Positions 34,531 to 46,176 of a DNA stretch of 49,725 nucleotides are shown piece by piece. The translations under genes and the position numbers were made by a program. Source of the DNA: Gonapodya sp. JEL0774 (lineage: Eukaryota > Monoblepharomycota > Monoblepharidomycetes > Monoblepharidales > Gonapodyaceae); contig JADIIX010000090.1 in the NCBI GenBank assembly GCA_027604505.1, positions 44,000 to 93,724 of the forward strand, in the 5' to 3' direction. The notes beneath the pieces are model-generated. The model did no database searches. It saw only the letters and a program-made list of their open reading frames with translations, and was not told the origin of the DNA. How positions within the stretch are numbered: position 1 is the stretch's first letter; each line of letters opens with the position of its first letter.

Positions 34531-37500
34531 ATGCCGTACCTGGCAGCTGCTCGCGCTCTCTATGATTATGACCCCCAAGCAGAAGAAGAATTGGCTGTCT
34601 CGGAGGGAAAGGTCGTGTTTGTGTCGAGCAAGAGCGACGAACCTTGGTGGAACTGCAAGGACATTCAGACGGGTAACACCGGATTAGTTCCTGCGAACTA
34701 CCTCGAGGAGGTAAGTTTTGTCCCCAGAAGAGGGGCTTTTGGAATGCCGGCGTAGAATGCAGCTGGTCACCCTGGGGTCGACGATCGGGATGGATGATTC
34801 TAGGGTCTCAGCATGGCATCACTCAAAATCATTATGCTGATTGGCTTTAGCGGGAGCGGTCCAAAAGTGCTCTTGCTGTCGCATCAGGGAAAATGCTACA
34901 GTGTTGGGTCACTATCCGAGTTCGTCTACTCCACGACCAATTACTCTTTCCACTGTCGCCCTCACTCTCCCCGCTGCTCCCTTTTCAAACATATCAAAAT
35001 GTTCTATCGCTCCCAGCTCGATCCCTCCACCGCCGATTTGGTCCCCTCCTCCTTTGAGTATTCTGCCCAAGAGCCTGATGAGCTCACCTTCCCCGAATCT
35101 GCCAACCTCCGTGTCCTCGATCGTTCTGACCCAGATTGGTGGGTTTGCTCCCTGAACGGTCAGGTCGGTCTTGTTCCCGCGACCTACCTTGAGGGTGGTT
35201 CCTCCCAGGATCAAGATGTCCAAGATGATGGTGCCGACTCTGGCCAGCCAGATCTGGCTGCAGCGTCAGATGGTCCCGTCCAATCACGTTTCGCGGACCT
35301 TCCGTCTTTGGGAAATTCCTCCGCCGACTCCGATGTCCCTACTGACATTGAATATTGGAAAGTCACTGAACTGGACCCTAAAAAGAAGAAGCAGATTCGA
35401 TCTGGGCTTATCGGTGCCACGGACGTTTCGATTTTGCTGGTGAACGACGCTCGTGCTTTGGTTTACTTCAAGTGGGCGCTCGCTGATCTGGGTAAGCGAG
35501 AGCGCAAAGGGAAGAGAGTACACTTGCATTTTGCCGGTGGAGAAGAAAGGATCTTCGAGCCTAAGGAAAAGAAAGAGGCCGAGGCATTGTTGGGCAAAAT
35601 CGAGGAGATGGCGAGACTGAAGAAGGTGGGTCCTGGTTGCGCCATGGAGAGTGCATGGGTTGGTCAAGTATGTTTATCGTGCTTGTTCGAGAGCGAAGTA
35701 TTTCGAAGAAGCAAGCCTCGACAATGGTGGAAGGAACAAGCGATCCAGTGCTTGTTTGGTTTACTCTCCCCTTTACCGACTCACCTTTCAAAATCTCTTG
35801 GCATCGCCCCAATCAGACCGTCAAACCATTCGAGCCCGCACTTCCGCGTCCTGCTCTCCCTGCCCATGTCGCATCTGGTCAAGCATCCGCGTCCTCCAAA
35901 GTTCCTCCACCCGTTCTTGGGCCGTCGCCGGCCGCTAGGGCGGCCGGTCTCCCATCCTCAACACCACCACCGCCTGCTCCATCTCCTCCACCTCCTCAGG
36001 CCACTTTCACAGCATCCAAGCCCGCTGTGGCAGCCTCAAAACTTGGCACTGCGCTATATGATTACACGCCGGATCCCTCTACATCTGCCGGGGACGAAAT
36101 CGCCGTCCGCGAAAACGACATTTTGATGGTTTTGGAAGACGATGATCCAGACTGGATGCGTGTGCGGCTTGTTGCTAAGGATGGCAGGTCAGGGGAGGGC
36201 ATGGTGCCACGATCATATGTTGAAGTTAAGAAGACCGGTGATGCCGGGGATGGAGCGCACTCACCTGCTTTGCAGAATGGTGGTGGAGGCGTGATGGAAG
36301 ATGTGGCTTTCAAATTAGCCGGGAGTGTATCTGTTCCGCCTATGACTACGGCACCTGCGCTACCGAGGAGAAAGATAGAGGACGATGTCTCCGCACCGGG
36401 AAGTCCTGGGAGTCCTGGAGGAGGAGGCAGCCCCAGTAAGTTGCACCAACCAAGCTGAGGAGGTCTGTGAGTTGTAAATTTATTCCAACTGAATACTCTT
36501 AGAATCCCTTCCCGACCAAGCAAAAGTACGCACTTGGACCGACAAAACAGGAACGTTCAAAGTCGACGCGGAGTTTTTGACGTTTGGAGAGGGGAAGGTG
36601 ACCGTCGCAACTTGTGGTTTTGCGCTTTCTTGGCTGAAATGTCTCGTACCGTGTCCCGTACCCATAAGGTAAACCTACACAAAACAAACGGTGTCAAGAT
36701 CGCTGTTCCTCTGGAGAAACTATGTGCCAGTGACCAGGAGTTTGTTCGCTCTATCAATGCAGAGGCCGCTGCGACCCCCCGTGCGTCCTCCCCGGGGCCA
36801 AAACTTCCCGCGCGCACGGCCAGTCTTCCTGTGAACGACCGCCCAGCTCTTCCGAGTCGTGAAGCCACTTCATCTTCAAGTAACCAATACGTCTATAATG
36901 GCTTTGATTGGTATGAATTCTTGACAGCGAAAGCTGCCATTAACCCTCAGGACGCCCGGACGTACGCCGCCACTTTTGTCCGAGAAAAAATAGACTCGTT
37001 TACCCTGAATGGACTGGACGTGGATATACTGAAGTCCATGGGTGTCGCAAGTGGAGATATTATTCGGGTGCGCAAGGCTGCTGCAGCTGTAGCGGATGGT
37101 GGGAGTGCTGAAAGCAAGGCTTTGGGTCCGTTGCCGGCGGTGGGAGGAGCCCATCGAGCGAGGGAAAGAGAAGCGGCAGAGAGAAATTTGGCAAAATTGG
37201 GGGTGAGTTGGATCACGCTGGTGATTCGACCGATTCCATTTTTAATCGAGAAACGCTGAATTGGAACCACCCACGCCCTCTCAGCTCGATTCGGGCAACA
37301 TGCAACTAAGAACGGATGAAGAAATAGCTCGGAGCTTACAGGAAGAAGAGTATCGTGCCGCGGGTCAGGTGCCACCTGCTTCGATGATGCATGCTCAATC
37401 AGATTCACCAGATCCATATGCAGCACTGAGGGGAGGCAACAAACCTGCGATAGCGTTCGCTGCAAAAAATGCAGCAGTGCCGAGAAGATGTGAGTTGATC

Positions 37501-39994
37501 TTGAATCATTAGCGTCATTGGCGAGTGCTGAAGGACTGCATCCTGAACTGCGGCTGTAGCGTCTGGCACATCAAAAGCTCCTACCACAGTCGATGCTGCA
37601 TTCGTCAAAGACGCTCAACAAAAGCTCAGTGCGTCCAGCACTCCAGCAGTGTCTCCAGCTCTGCCCCGCCGTCCTGCTAGTTCGAATGCCATGCCCAATT
37701 CGCCTCCATCACCTGCCCCCAACTTCCCCGTCAGCGACTGGGATACTCCACTCCACGCTACCTCTCCGCCAGTACATGCTCCTCTTCGCAAAACCTCTAG
37801 CCAATTGTCTCTGCCCGCGGCCACTACTTCAGTGACCTCTTTTGCAGGGTCCAACGCTTTCCCACCAGCGGACGAATTTAACAACACGAAAGCACTCTCG
37901 TCATCGCATGGGAGCCTCGGCACTCCTCCCCCGTCTTCGCCCGGTGCAGCACGGAAGAGGCCAGAGCCAAGTGCAAAGTCTGATTTATCTCTTCCCTCAG
38001 CAGCAACTATGGCGTCAGCCACAACGAGGCCATCCTCTGTTCCACCTCCTCAGACACAACGTCTCCGTAACACTGCTGTTGCATCTCCGACGCCCCCTTC
38101 TCTGCAGCCTCTCATTCCGGCACCTGCAAGACCCTCATTGAATTACGCTCCACAACAAACCACGAATCGCCCTAGCGCTGTCGCTGCTCCTCCGCCAGCA
38201 CCTGTTCCACCGCCGATGCCCATCGTGCAATCGACACCTCCCGCTCCTGTGCAGTCATTCCGGCCCACGCTGGTGTCTGCACAGAATCCTCCCGCCCCCC
38301 AACCAACTCCATCATTCCAACCCAGCCTGGTGAATCCTTCCTCGGCTGGAATTCCAAGTACTGCTGGCAGTTTTCCTTCTTCATTTGCTTCCTCGGCTCT
38401 GGTTGCAGAACCAGCAAAGCCGATCATTTCTGCCCCTCATCCACAACAGATGTTTCCATCTTCCAATCCCACTGGCCCGTTGCAAGGCGGCATGTCGCCA
38501 TATGTTCTTCCACAATCTGCTTCACCTGCGCCGACATCAATATCATCGGTATCTACCTGGCAACAACCACCCAGCACCTCTGTGGGTAGTTTCTCGGGGA
38601 CATCGTCGCAGCAATTCGGGCAAGGTGGTTCTGGAATAGTGACGCAATCACTAGGTCCGCACCTTGGACAAGCGTCCCAGTCATTTCAACCTCAGCTTCA
38701 ACAGGCTGGATCATTTATCCCAAATCAGTCAATGGGTCCTCCTCCACCGACTCCTTCACTGGCCAACAAACCTTCCAGTGGCTCTCTGCCACCACCTCTC
38801 ATTCCTACTGCCCCCAATTCGTTTGGTCCAAGGCCAAGTGGACAACCTAATTTCATTGGGCAGGCCATGCCCACAGCCGGCAGCTTTGGTGCACAGATGA
38901 ATGCATCAATAGGAGGTGCTACGAATACATCTTTTGGTGGCATGCAGGGGAACTCTGGTCCAGGAACACCAGGCATGGGTACTCCGATTCTGGGACAGGG
39001 AATGAGCGCTCCAGGAATTGGTCCCCAAGGAATGGGACAGCAGGGCCTGGGAATAGGGCAGCCTGGAATGGGCCAACAAGGGATGGTACATCAAGGGATG
39101 GTGCAACAGGGTTTGCCAATCGGGCAGCAAGGTGCCGGTCAACCGGTAACAAGCTTCAATTCGTCGACAGGGAGCCAAATGCAGGGTGCAGCATTTGGCG
39201 GCATGGGGCCAAGTCACACTGGGACTACAGGAATGGCAAGCATGCAACCGCATCCAACTTTTGGTGGTCAAGTTCTCGGCAGCGGTCCTGGATCCATCCT
39301 TGGAACGCAGTCCACCAATCGAGGCGTCCAAAGTCTTCCCTCGGGAGGACTCGGGGGAAGCTTTGGCAATCTGGCGTCAGGCATTGCTGGAGGGAGTGGC
39401 TCCTCAATTGCAAGCACTTCTGGTATTGGTGGACCAAAAACTTTCTTGCCGCTGCCTCCGAGTGCAAGCAGCATCGGGAGTGGCGGATTTGGTGGGTCTC
39501 AGCAGTCTCAAGGTGCTTTCGGGAATATGGGAGGGATGCAGCAGGGACCAGGGGGATTGGGTGGTGGATCCATGGGTATGGGAGGAACGCAGCAGGGAAT
39601 GGGAAGTGGATCCATGGGCATGGTAGGAATGCAACAGGGAATAGGAGGTGGATCCATGGGCATGGGAGGGATGCAGCAGGGAATGGGAAGTGGAACCTTG
39701 GGCATGGGTGGGATGCCAGGGATGGCGGGAATGCAGTCCGGAATAAACCAACAAGGCATGCAATCCGGGATGCAGGTTATGCAGTCTGCCATGAGTCCGG
39801 GCATGCAGCAGATGCAACCAGGGATGCAGCACGGTGTTCAAAACATGGGAATGGGACCCGTTCTCGGGTTCACTGGAATGAGCAACATGCAAAATAATAT
39901 GCAGGGTATGTCTGGCTTGCAGGGCGGTTTCATTGGCGGACCACCCCAACAGCAAGGAACTCTAGGACTAAATGGAGTGGGATACCGACGATGA
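34531..39994 (+). CDS. SLA1: Actin cytoskeleton-regulatory endocytic adaptor SLA1
   Basis: Eight exons (34531-34710, 34851-34907, 35017-35625, 35817-36435, 36503-36597, 36669-37202, 37285-37489, 37560-39994) join in phase to about 1577 residues. Domains in order are SH3-1 (ALYDYDPQAEEEL, WWNC, GLVPANYLE), SH3-2 (FEYSAQEPDELTF, WWVC, GLVPATYLE), the KVTELDPKKKKQIRSG linker domain, SH3-3 (ALYDYTP, DWMRV, MVPRSYVEV), SHD1 (VRTWTDKTGTFKVDAEF then VNLHKTNGVKIAVPLEKL) and SHD2, a SAM-like domain (YNGFDWYEFL to KSMGVASGDIIRVRKA). A TDEEIARSLQEEEY helix resembling a ubiquitin-interacting motif follows. The last 800 residues are Pro/Ser/Gln then Gly/Met/Gln-rich. SHD1 binds NPFxD endocytic signals. 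The exon 2 to 3 junction inside SH3-2 is the least certain. It is longer than yeast Sla1 (1244). Confidence 0.93.
39566..39716 (+). repeat. 42-bp tandem repeat coding a Gly/Met/Gln-rich 14-residue unit in SLA1
   Basis: About three and a half copies of a 42-base unit start with GGATCCATGGGC. The unit encodes GSMGMGGxQQGxGS. Copies differ at a few bases, and the last is truncated. The surrounding coding sequence from about 39000 carries looser GMGQQG repeats. Confidence 0.85.
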
Positions 39995-40472
39995 GTATTC
40001 TGAGATTGTGGGTTGGTGTAATACATAAACGAATCATTAATTTACGTAGATTTGAGTCGATTTTTCGTGTCATCTGGACAGTTTGTAGTTGACATCACCG
40101 CGAACCAACAGATCTTTCACCTTTCGAACGGGCACGGTCGTACATGGGACGTACTTGGGGAGGGGGGGGGGGGGGGACAGGACCCGGTCTTGGACTGGGG
40201 TTGTGGTGTGGCGTTCACACAAAAGTGCCCATTTCCACTCACAAAATCCCTATAAATGTTTGTGTTGCTGGAGATTTTGGACTTTTGGTGGCCAAGGGGG
40301 AGGAAATTGCTGAGACAGGGGAGATCAACAAATAAACGATCAATGCGAGTTGAACGCAATGGACTACTAATGTAACTAGCTACAAAGAGCGAGAGATTGG
40401 ATACGCAGATCACCTTAAACCAAAACGCAATTCTTCAAAATTGCCCATCCCTCCCAAAACTGAGAAATCATG
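39995..40472. other. Interval with a poly-G run after SLA1
   Basis: No gene is recognised. A run of 15 G residues lies at about 40162-40176 within a G-rich stretch; the remainder is the 3' flank of SLA1 and of the adjoining pseudogene. Confidence 0.5.
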
Positions 40473-41200
40473 TCAATAGTTCGCTGGGCAGCATCCGTAC
40501 AGGTTACATGGAGTCTCCGTGCTCTTGCATGCTTGGAGGCCTGAGGCAGGCCACTGGGGACAGAGAATCAAATAATGTGAAACGGGATGGGAAAAGAGGG
40601 ATAGGTAAGAGGGTGGGAAAATGTGTGAGCTGGGTACCTCTGGCATTTCTTTATCGACAAGTTACCACGTACGCAATCTTCGGTTGCGTCGATACACTTT
40701 TCAAAGCTGGTGCTTCCGCAATACCAGCATCACCGTTTTGGCAGCAGACAATACTGGGGTTCACATTCAAAGTCCTGGGGTTGCAGTAAGTGTAGACCCT
40801 GCGACGGATCGAAGGGACAGCACTTTCCCCGCAACTGATTGACAATCCACTACCGTCATATCGGTTGCCACACGCAAGGCTTCGAGAAGGATCGCACTTT
40901 GGGTGTTGTGGAATGAGAGAAATCGGTACAAATTCTTGAAATCAACAGGTACCAATAATCATACAACGTACGCAAAATGAGTGAGGATAGAGACACGTGT
41001 TTCAACAGTAGTTTCCAAGCGAGCCGGTCTTGTTGCAGACATCGAGGTCTCGTCAAGTCGGTTACGGCGCCGTCAGCCGATCAGACGGGGGCCGACGAGT
41101 ACATGTATAATGAGAGGAAAGAGTGCCCGAATATTGACCGTTGGAGGATTGGCAGATCGAATATCAACAGGTGTGTGTATTCAAGAACATGACGTGTGAA
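40473..41200 (-). pseudogene. Decayed copy of the neighbouring Cys-rich secreted protein gene
   Basis: Three segments align with the intact gene at 41882-42938 and keep its exon order and splice sites: exon 1-like (about 41200-40972), exon 2-like (40896-40673) and exon 3-like (40553-40473). Introns are also similar: the stretch before the exon 2 donor, including ATCGACAAGTTACCACGTAC on the plus strand, is nearly identical in both. The copy carries an in-frame TGA in exon 1 (41002-41004; Gly codon changed), single-base losses that shift the frame in exon 2 (224 versus 240 bases), a TGA in place of Trp in exon 2 (40730-40732) and a TGA in exon 3 (40473-40475). It arose by DNA-level duplication, not retroposition. 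No signal-peptide start was found. Confidence 0.85.
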
Positions 41201-41881
41201 GGCACCGCCACACTTCAGTTTGTCAGGCCAAGGTTCGCCACTCACTTAAATTGTTTTTGGATAAGAGAAAATAACTTCAAGTGATGAAATATCCTTACGT
41301 GTGAACTTACTTTGTCGATCTCTTGGCGCGGGTATGCCGAGCGTTCACACGGTTTGCATCGCCCATCGTCCATTCATTCTTCAAGAGGGATCGGCACATC
41401 TTACTTGATTGAAATGGAGCCGCACCTACAGCCGTGCTGCTTTAATTTGGCCCTTCAAGGTGGATGTCATCATTTGCGTGCCGCCCATGGCGGAGGGTCT
41501 CCTCCCTAGATCGCGCCATCGTTGATTTGGCGCTCGATGCATTGTAAAGAAGAATAAATGAACATTTGTCAAGCCCATAACACGCCACCTGTGTGTGTGC
41601 TCTAGTTGTGACTATCGCTCTTGACGTGTGTTTCCCCGACAATCAACATAATTGGCGAAAAGTATTAAGATACATCTATGTTCAAGCCAAGCCTACAATA
41701 CAATATGCACTACTACAGTTAACAGTAACATCCAAGTCACATACAGTAACACCAAAGAATTCAAAAAGAAAATACATCCAGCACTTCGCAATTTCCCATC
41801 CTTCCTCCCTCCCACGAACACGAATTCCCCATCCTTCCTCCCTCTCATGAAAACGAAACGCTATATCAGTTAAGCTGCCTC
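41201..41881. other. Interval between the pseudogene and its intact parent
   Basis: About 680 bases of A/T-richer sequence. It holds the 3' flank of the intact gene and any eroded 5' part of the pseudogene. I see no other gene. Confidence 0.45.
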
Positions 41882-42938
41882 TCATGGTTCTTCGGGGATG
41901 CCTATGGTCTTGGGAGGCGGTGGCCAACGAGGTGGTGGTGGTGGGGGGTACCGCGGGGGCGGGGCAGGTGCTACGGCCGTTAAATGGGTTTTACACAGTT
42001 TGTACGTCAATGTGAGTAACGAAACCACGCAGAACAGTGAACGACTTCATCAATCAATATGCACTCCTAAACACTCACGTAGGTACTGGCAGTTGGGCTT
42101 CCCGGGGTCGTCCTTCGCGGACAGACAAACGTAGTTCGCTGGGCAGCATCCGTACAGCCCACAGGGAGTCTCCGTGCTCTTGCACGCTTGGAGGCCTGAG
42201 GCAGGCCACTGGGGACAGAGAATCAGATAATGTGGAACGGGATGAGAAAAGAGGGAAGTGTGTGAGCTAGGCACCTCCTGCGTATCTTTATCGACAAGTT
42301 ACCACGTACGCAATCTTCGTTTGCATCGATGCACTTTTCAGAGCTGGTGTTTCCCCACCACCAGCACCAGCGTTTTGCTGGCAGCGGACAATACTGGGGT
42401 TCACATTCAAACGTCCGGGGGTTGCAGTAGGTCCACTGACCCTGCGACGGGTCGAAGGGACAGCACTTTCCTCCGCAACAAGTTGAGTAGGTAGTTGCCC
42501 CCGGAATGTTGTAAGGGGCACCGCAGACAAGGCTGCGGGAGGGGTCGCACTGGTGGGGGATTGATGGAAGAGTTTGGTTGAATCGACAGTAAACGCGGAT
42601 TTACAAGGAAGGAAAGGGCACAGTTTAGGGCAATGTGAAGATTTTTGTGGCTGGGGGCCCCGGGGGCAGGGGGGGGGATCTACCAAATGGAACAGAAGCA
42701 ATCAACTAACACAGAAGACATGCGGGTACAGGCACTTTGTTCCACAGTAGTCTCCTAGCCAGGCAGTCAGGTTGCAGACGTCGCGGTCCCGCTTGATCAG
42801 AGACGATCGGTCGGCAATTTCTCGAACCTGCTCCGAGTGAGTGCTGTCCTCGTGTGAACGGAGGGAGTCTGAAAGGACCGGAAGCACAAGGAGAAAGCAT
42901 ACGAAAGTGTAGAATGCGGTGCGGGAGGGGACGCACAT
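41882..42938 (-). CDS. Small cysteine-rich secreted protein
   Basis: Four exons (minus: 42938-42711, 42549-42310, 42208-42079, 41970-41882) join in phase to 228 residues. The N-terminus TAFYTFVCFLLVLPVLSDSL is a signal peptide, followed by a short acidic/basic propeptide-like stretch ending SLIKRDRDVC, where KR could be a processing site. The mature part has about 22 cysteines, with CDPSRSLVCG, STCCGGKCCPFD, TYCNPRTFECEPQYC and CGLYGCCPANYVC. The C-terminal exon is a proline-rich tail ending KTIGIPEEP. The pattern of CC pairs suggests a small disulphide-rich extracellular protein. I do not recognise a family; a granulin- or chitin-binding-like fold is possible but unproven. A decayed copy lies directly downstream. 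Confidence 0.75.
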
Positions 42939-43360
42939 TGTGGTTGGTGGACTCGTCTTCGTCTGGGGAAACTACTTCTTTTGACCCCGTGGATTAGCAG
43001 TCAACTGAGTCGTGTTCACACCTCCACAACAAAGTTTGTGCAAAGCAGAAGCCGTCGTCGCGAGTTTTTCCCTTCCCAAATATCACGGCGAAACGTGACA
43101 CGCATTTTCGTTCTCAAATAAATACTTGATGCAAACGGTCTGGTCGGTATCAATGTTTGTCCTCCCTCTCTTGAACATCCCAGCATCAGAACCGCGTGAA
43201 TGCTTCCAATTTGTCTGGCTTCTGTGCAGGAAAGGACTGCATAGGCTTCGCGAGTTTCTGTAACTCTTCTTATTTGTCTGGATTTTCGTGCAGGAAAGGA
43301 GCCCGAGAGCTGGGCGAACAGAGACACGAATTATATTCCAGAACCACTAGACCACACTCA
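42939..43360. promoter_or_regulatory. Divergent region between the Cys-rich gene and the HhH gene
   Basis: About 420 bases. A short imperfect duplication around TTGTCTGG and GCAGGAAAGGA occurs twice near 43210 and 43275. A TTATATT sequence near 43331 lies 30 bases before the HhH gene's start. Confidence 0.4.
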
Positions 43361-45826
43361 ATGTCCAAGGCAAGCCCGAATCACTTCGCGAATTTGCCTG
43401 GTGCTGTCTCATCCGAACTCTGTCTGCCCTCTGCTCTCTTGCCCATCCTCTGATCGTTGTTCGCCCCACGACCGTCTTCGCATTTCCTTGTCTCAATTCT
43501 CGCCCCACAACGTCCCCTCTGCACACCCTCCACATCATTCCCTCCTGGCCCCTTCCAGCTCGGCGCTTTCGCCAAAAAATCCACCCAATCCACCCCTTCT
43601 TCGTCCACCCCTGCCGACCCGTCTCCCTCCACCAACTTCTTCGCATCCGTCAAGGCTGCCGCATCAGAATCAGGTGGCTCCGTCTCGCTCGCTGGTGCTA
43701 CCGTCCAAAGGGAAGATAAGCCCGTCGTTGCGCCGGTCGCCAAGGCGGCCGCGGGCGCCAAGGGCAAGGATGCTGTCGGGACAGACGAGAAGCGACCCCC
43801 GTCCCCGCCACCGGAACCGTGGACGAAGAAGTTTGGCCCGTACGACTCACCGAACTTGTTGTTGGTGAGAGTTTTGATGCATGATGGAAACGGTGTTGGA
43901 GAAGGGGGGGGGGGGCCCACAAGGCGAGCAAGAGTGCCGAAACAGAATGGGCTTCTGTGGCGACCGACCACAAGTGATTCCCTTGTCTGCTCGGCAGCAA
44001 AAATAGACTGCTGAGCGCTGGGTGCTGCGGCTGAAAGCGAAGCCGTGGTTCTGGGCCACGAACGGTGAACGCAACTCATCACATACGCAACACGCAATTC
44101 GAGCGCAGATGACCATACTGCATACGGCACGTCTATGAGAGAGGGATTTCGCGAGATTCATACGCCAATGGTTGCCGTTCCCCCAAAAGAGTCCTCGTCT
44201 CGTGTCAAACGAACAAGTGTGCTCCCTGCTCATCAGACCCGTTTCCCTCCCCGTCCACCTCCGCCCCTACCCCCCCGCCATTGCAGGCCGACGTCTTCAA
44301 ACAAATCTCTACCTTTGAATTCAAACAAGCCGAATTTGACAGTAATGCCAAATTCAAAGCGACAGCATGTAGGTTTCCCATCGCCCCCCCCCTCTTTGGC
44401 CTTCCTGCCCCACCTCTACCTCACATTTACCCTCCCCGCCTTTTCCCTCCCCCACCCCACCAGACAACAAAGCCCAAAAAGCCCTCCGAGAGTGGCCCAA
44501 ACCCGTCACCTCTGGAAAAGACGCCATGAAGAACATACCTGGCGTGGGGAAGGCCATCGCGGATAAGATCGACAGTATTTTGAAGGATGTGAGTGGCAGA
44601 GGGGACTGCTGGGGGGGGATATACCGTAACGGAGGGTTTCACTGCTCGCTTGCTTCTCTTCAAACACCACCCCCCACCCCCCCACTCCCGACGCCTCGCA
44701 CCCCTGACTTCACCCCGTCGTCGAACTCAAAACAGAAAGCGATCCGGTACAAGGACGTGACCTACCACCCGACGGGGACTGTGGTTGCAGCGGAGTCAGT
44801 GCCATCCTCCTCATTGCGTGTTTTTGTTTGAATGCTTGTTTCCTTTCTCTTTCTGCATATGCATTCTACCTCTGCGTTTTAATTTTTTTATATTTTTTAT
44901 ATTTTTTATATTTTTTTATTGGTTTTGAATCTCTTTGCTGACCAATCACTGTTTCGCTCTGCTCCCTCCCCCCCCCTAATCCACTCACCACCCCCACCTC
45001 TTTCCCCACCTCTTTCCCCCACCAACCCGCCAGCCCCGCCACCGTCTCCGCCCCGCTCACCAAATCCGAGCTCGCTGCGCAAAAGAAGGCTGAGAAGGAG
45101 GGTGGCGGCGGCGGGGAGGGCGAGTCGGGTCCTACACCACCAAAGGCCAAGAAGAAGCGGTCTGGAGGCGGTGGAAAGGAAAGTGACGGTGACGGGGATG
45201 GTGACGGGCCGGTGGTGAAGAAGGCCAAGACGGGGAAAGGTGCGGGTGGGTCGGCGGTGGCGACCAAGCGGGCTCCGGGGGGCAGAGGCGGAGGTACCGC
45301 GGGCAAGGCAAAGTCCAGGGCCGGGGCGGCAACGGTAGCGGGGAGGAAGAAGAAGGAGAAGGACGAGTACGAGGACGAGGAGGAGGCGGTTGAGACCGAG
45401 GAGGAGGCGGTGGAGACTGAGGAGGAGGCGGTTGAGACGGACACGGAGGAGGAGGGGGGCGGTAAAGGGGGGAAGGCGAAGAAAAACGGCAGCAGGGGGC
45501 TGCGGGCGGGGAAGAAGGCCGGGTCGTCCGTCGGGGGCGGTGCGAAGCGTAAAGCCCATGTCATCAGTGACAGTGACGATGAAGGACCCGTTGGTGGAGG
45601 TGGAGGTGGGGACTCGGACGGCACGGAAGTTTTGGAAGATACGCCCAAGAAGCCAAAGTACGAGCCCAAGACTGTGGCCGCGACTGGGGCCGGTAGTGTG
45701 AAGGATGAGGAGGCGAAGAAGGAGAAGGAGGTGAGGAAGGAAGGGAGCACGCCGTTGGGGTACGGGTACGGGATGCGGGCAAAGGTGATCGAGTTGGGGA
45801 GTAGCAGTGACGAGGAGGAGGAGTGA
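43361..45826 (+). CDS. Helix-hairpin-helix (DNA polymerase X 8-kDa-like) domain protein with a charged tail
   Basis: The best model is a tiny first exon (43361-43369, MSK), then exons at about 43561-43866, 44288-44369, 44463-44589, about 44737-44805 and 45033-45826. The phase fits only if the first intron starts GCAAGC, or a weak GT donor is used slightly later, so the 5' end is tentative. The conserved core reads DVFKQISTFEFKQAEFDSNAKFK, then ATAYNKAQKALREWPKPVTSGKDA and IPGVGKAIADKIDSIL. This is the HhH-containing 8-kDa domain found at the N-terminus of polymerases beta, lambda and mu and of terminal transferase. No palm or fingers region follows. Instead there is a Lys/Gly/Glu-rich tail with repeated EEEAVETE units and nuclear-localisation-like KKK/KKAK clusters. 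Binding to damaged or gapped DNA is a reasonable inference. Confidence 0.75.
44878..44925 (+). repeat. Poly-T/TATATTTTT tandem tract in an intron
   Basis: Four imperfect copies of a TTTTTTATAT-type unit form an A/T-only tract of about 48 bases inside the last intron of the HhH gene, in an otherwise very GC-rich region. Confidence 0.85.
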
Positions 45827-46176
45827 TATGGGACAGTGGGGAAGGACGGAAAGGGGTTTGGCTTTGGTTTTTTGATACGAGTTTCGAGGACACGAGCGAG
45901 GAGGGATTTTGGCATTTTGGCATTTAGTTTTATACAAGAGAGTGTGATTTTGAGTGGTTTGCAAGACATGGAAGAAATGAACGAATCATGATGAAGAGAA
46001 GAGTCATTGGTGGTCCACAGAATGGTGCGCGCGGCACCCGATGCCGGTTCGCAACACTGGATTGCTTACAGGCGGATTGATCGCGGGTTTGGTTTGGTTT
46101 CGCGGATCACATCACGTTCCCCTTCCGCCTACCCATGTGAATATGTACAGAGTCACCAGGTCCCCCGACCACGTTT
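45827..46176. other. Convergent interval
   Basis: About 350 bases between the stops of the HhH gene and the acidic-tailed protein. No feature is recognised apart from the expected 3' flanks. Confidence 0.45.

Noticed and set aside
40162-40176. Poly-G run considered as a possible G-quadruplex regulatory element
   Set aside because: It is a single homopolymer run without spaced G-tracts and may partly be a sequencing artefact.
44866-45969. Minus-strand open frames of about 350-370 codons opposite the HhH gene
   Set aside because: They are Pro/Ser/Arg-rich antisense shadows of the GC-rich charged tail; the plus frame has a conserved domain and consistent splice sites.
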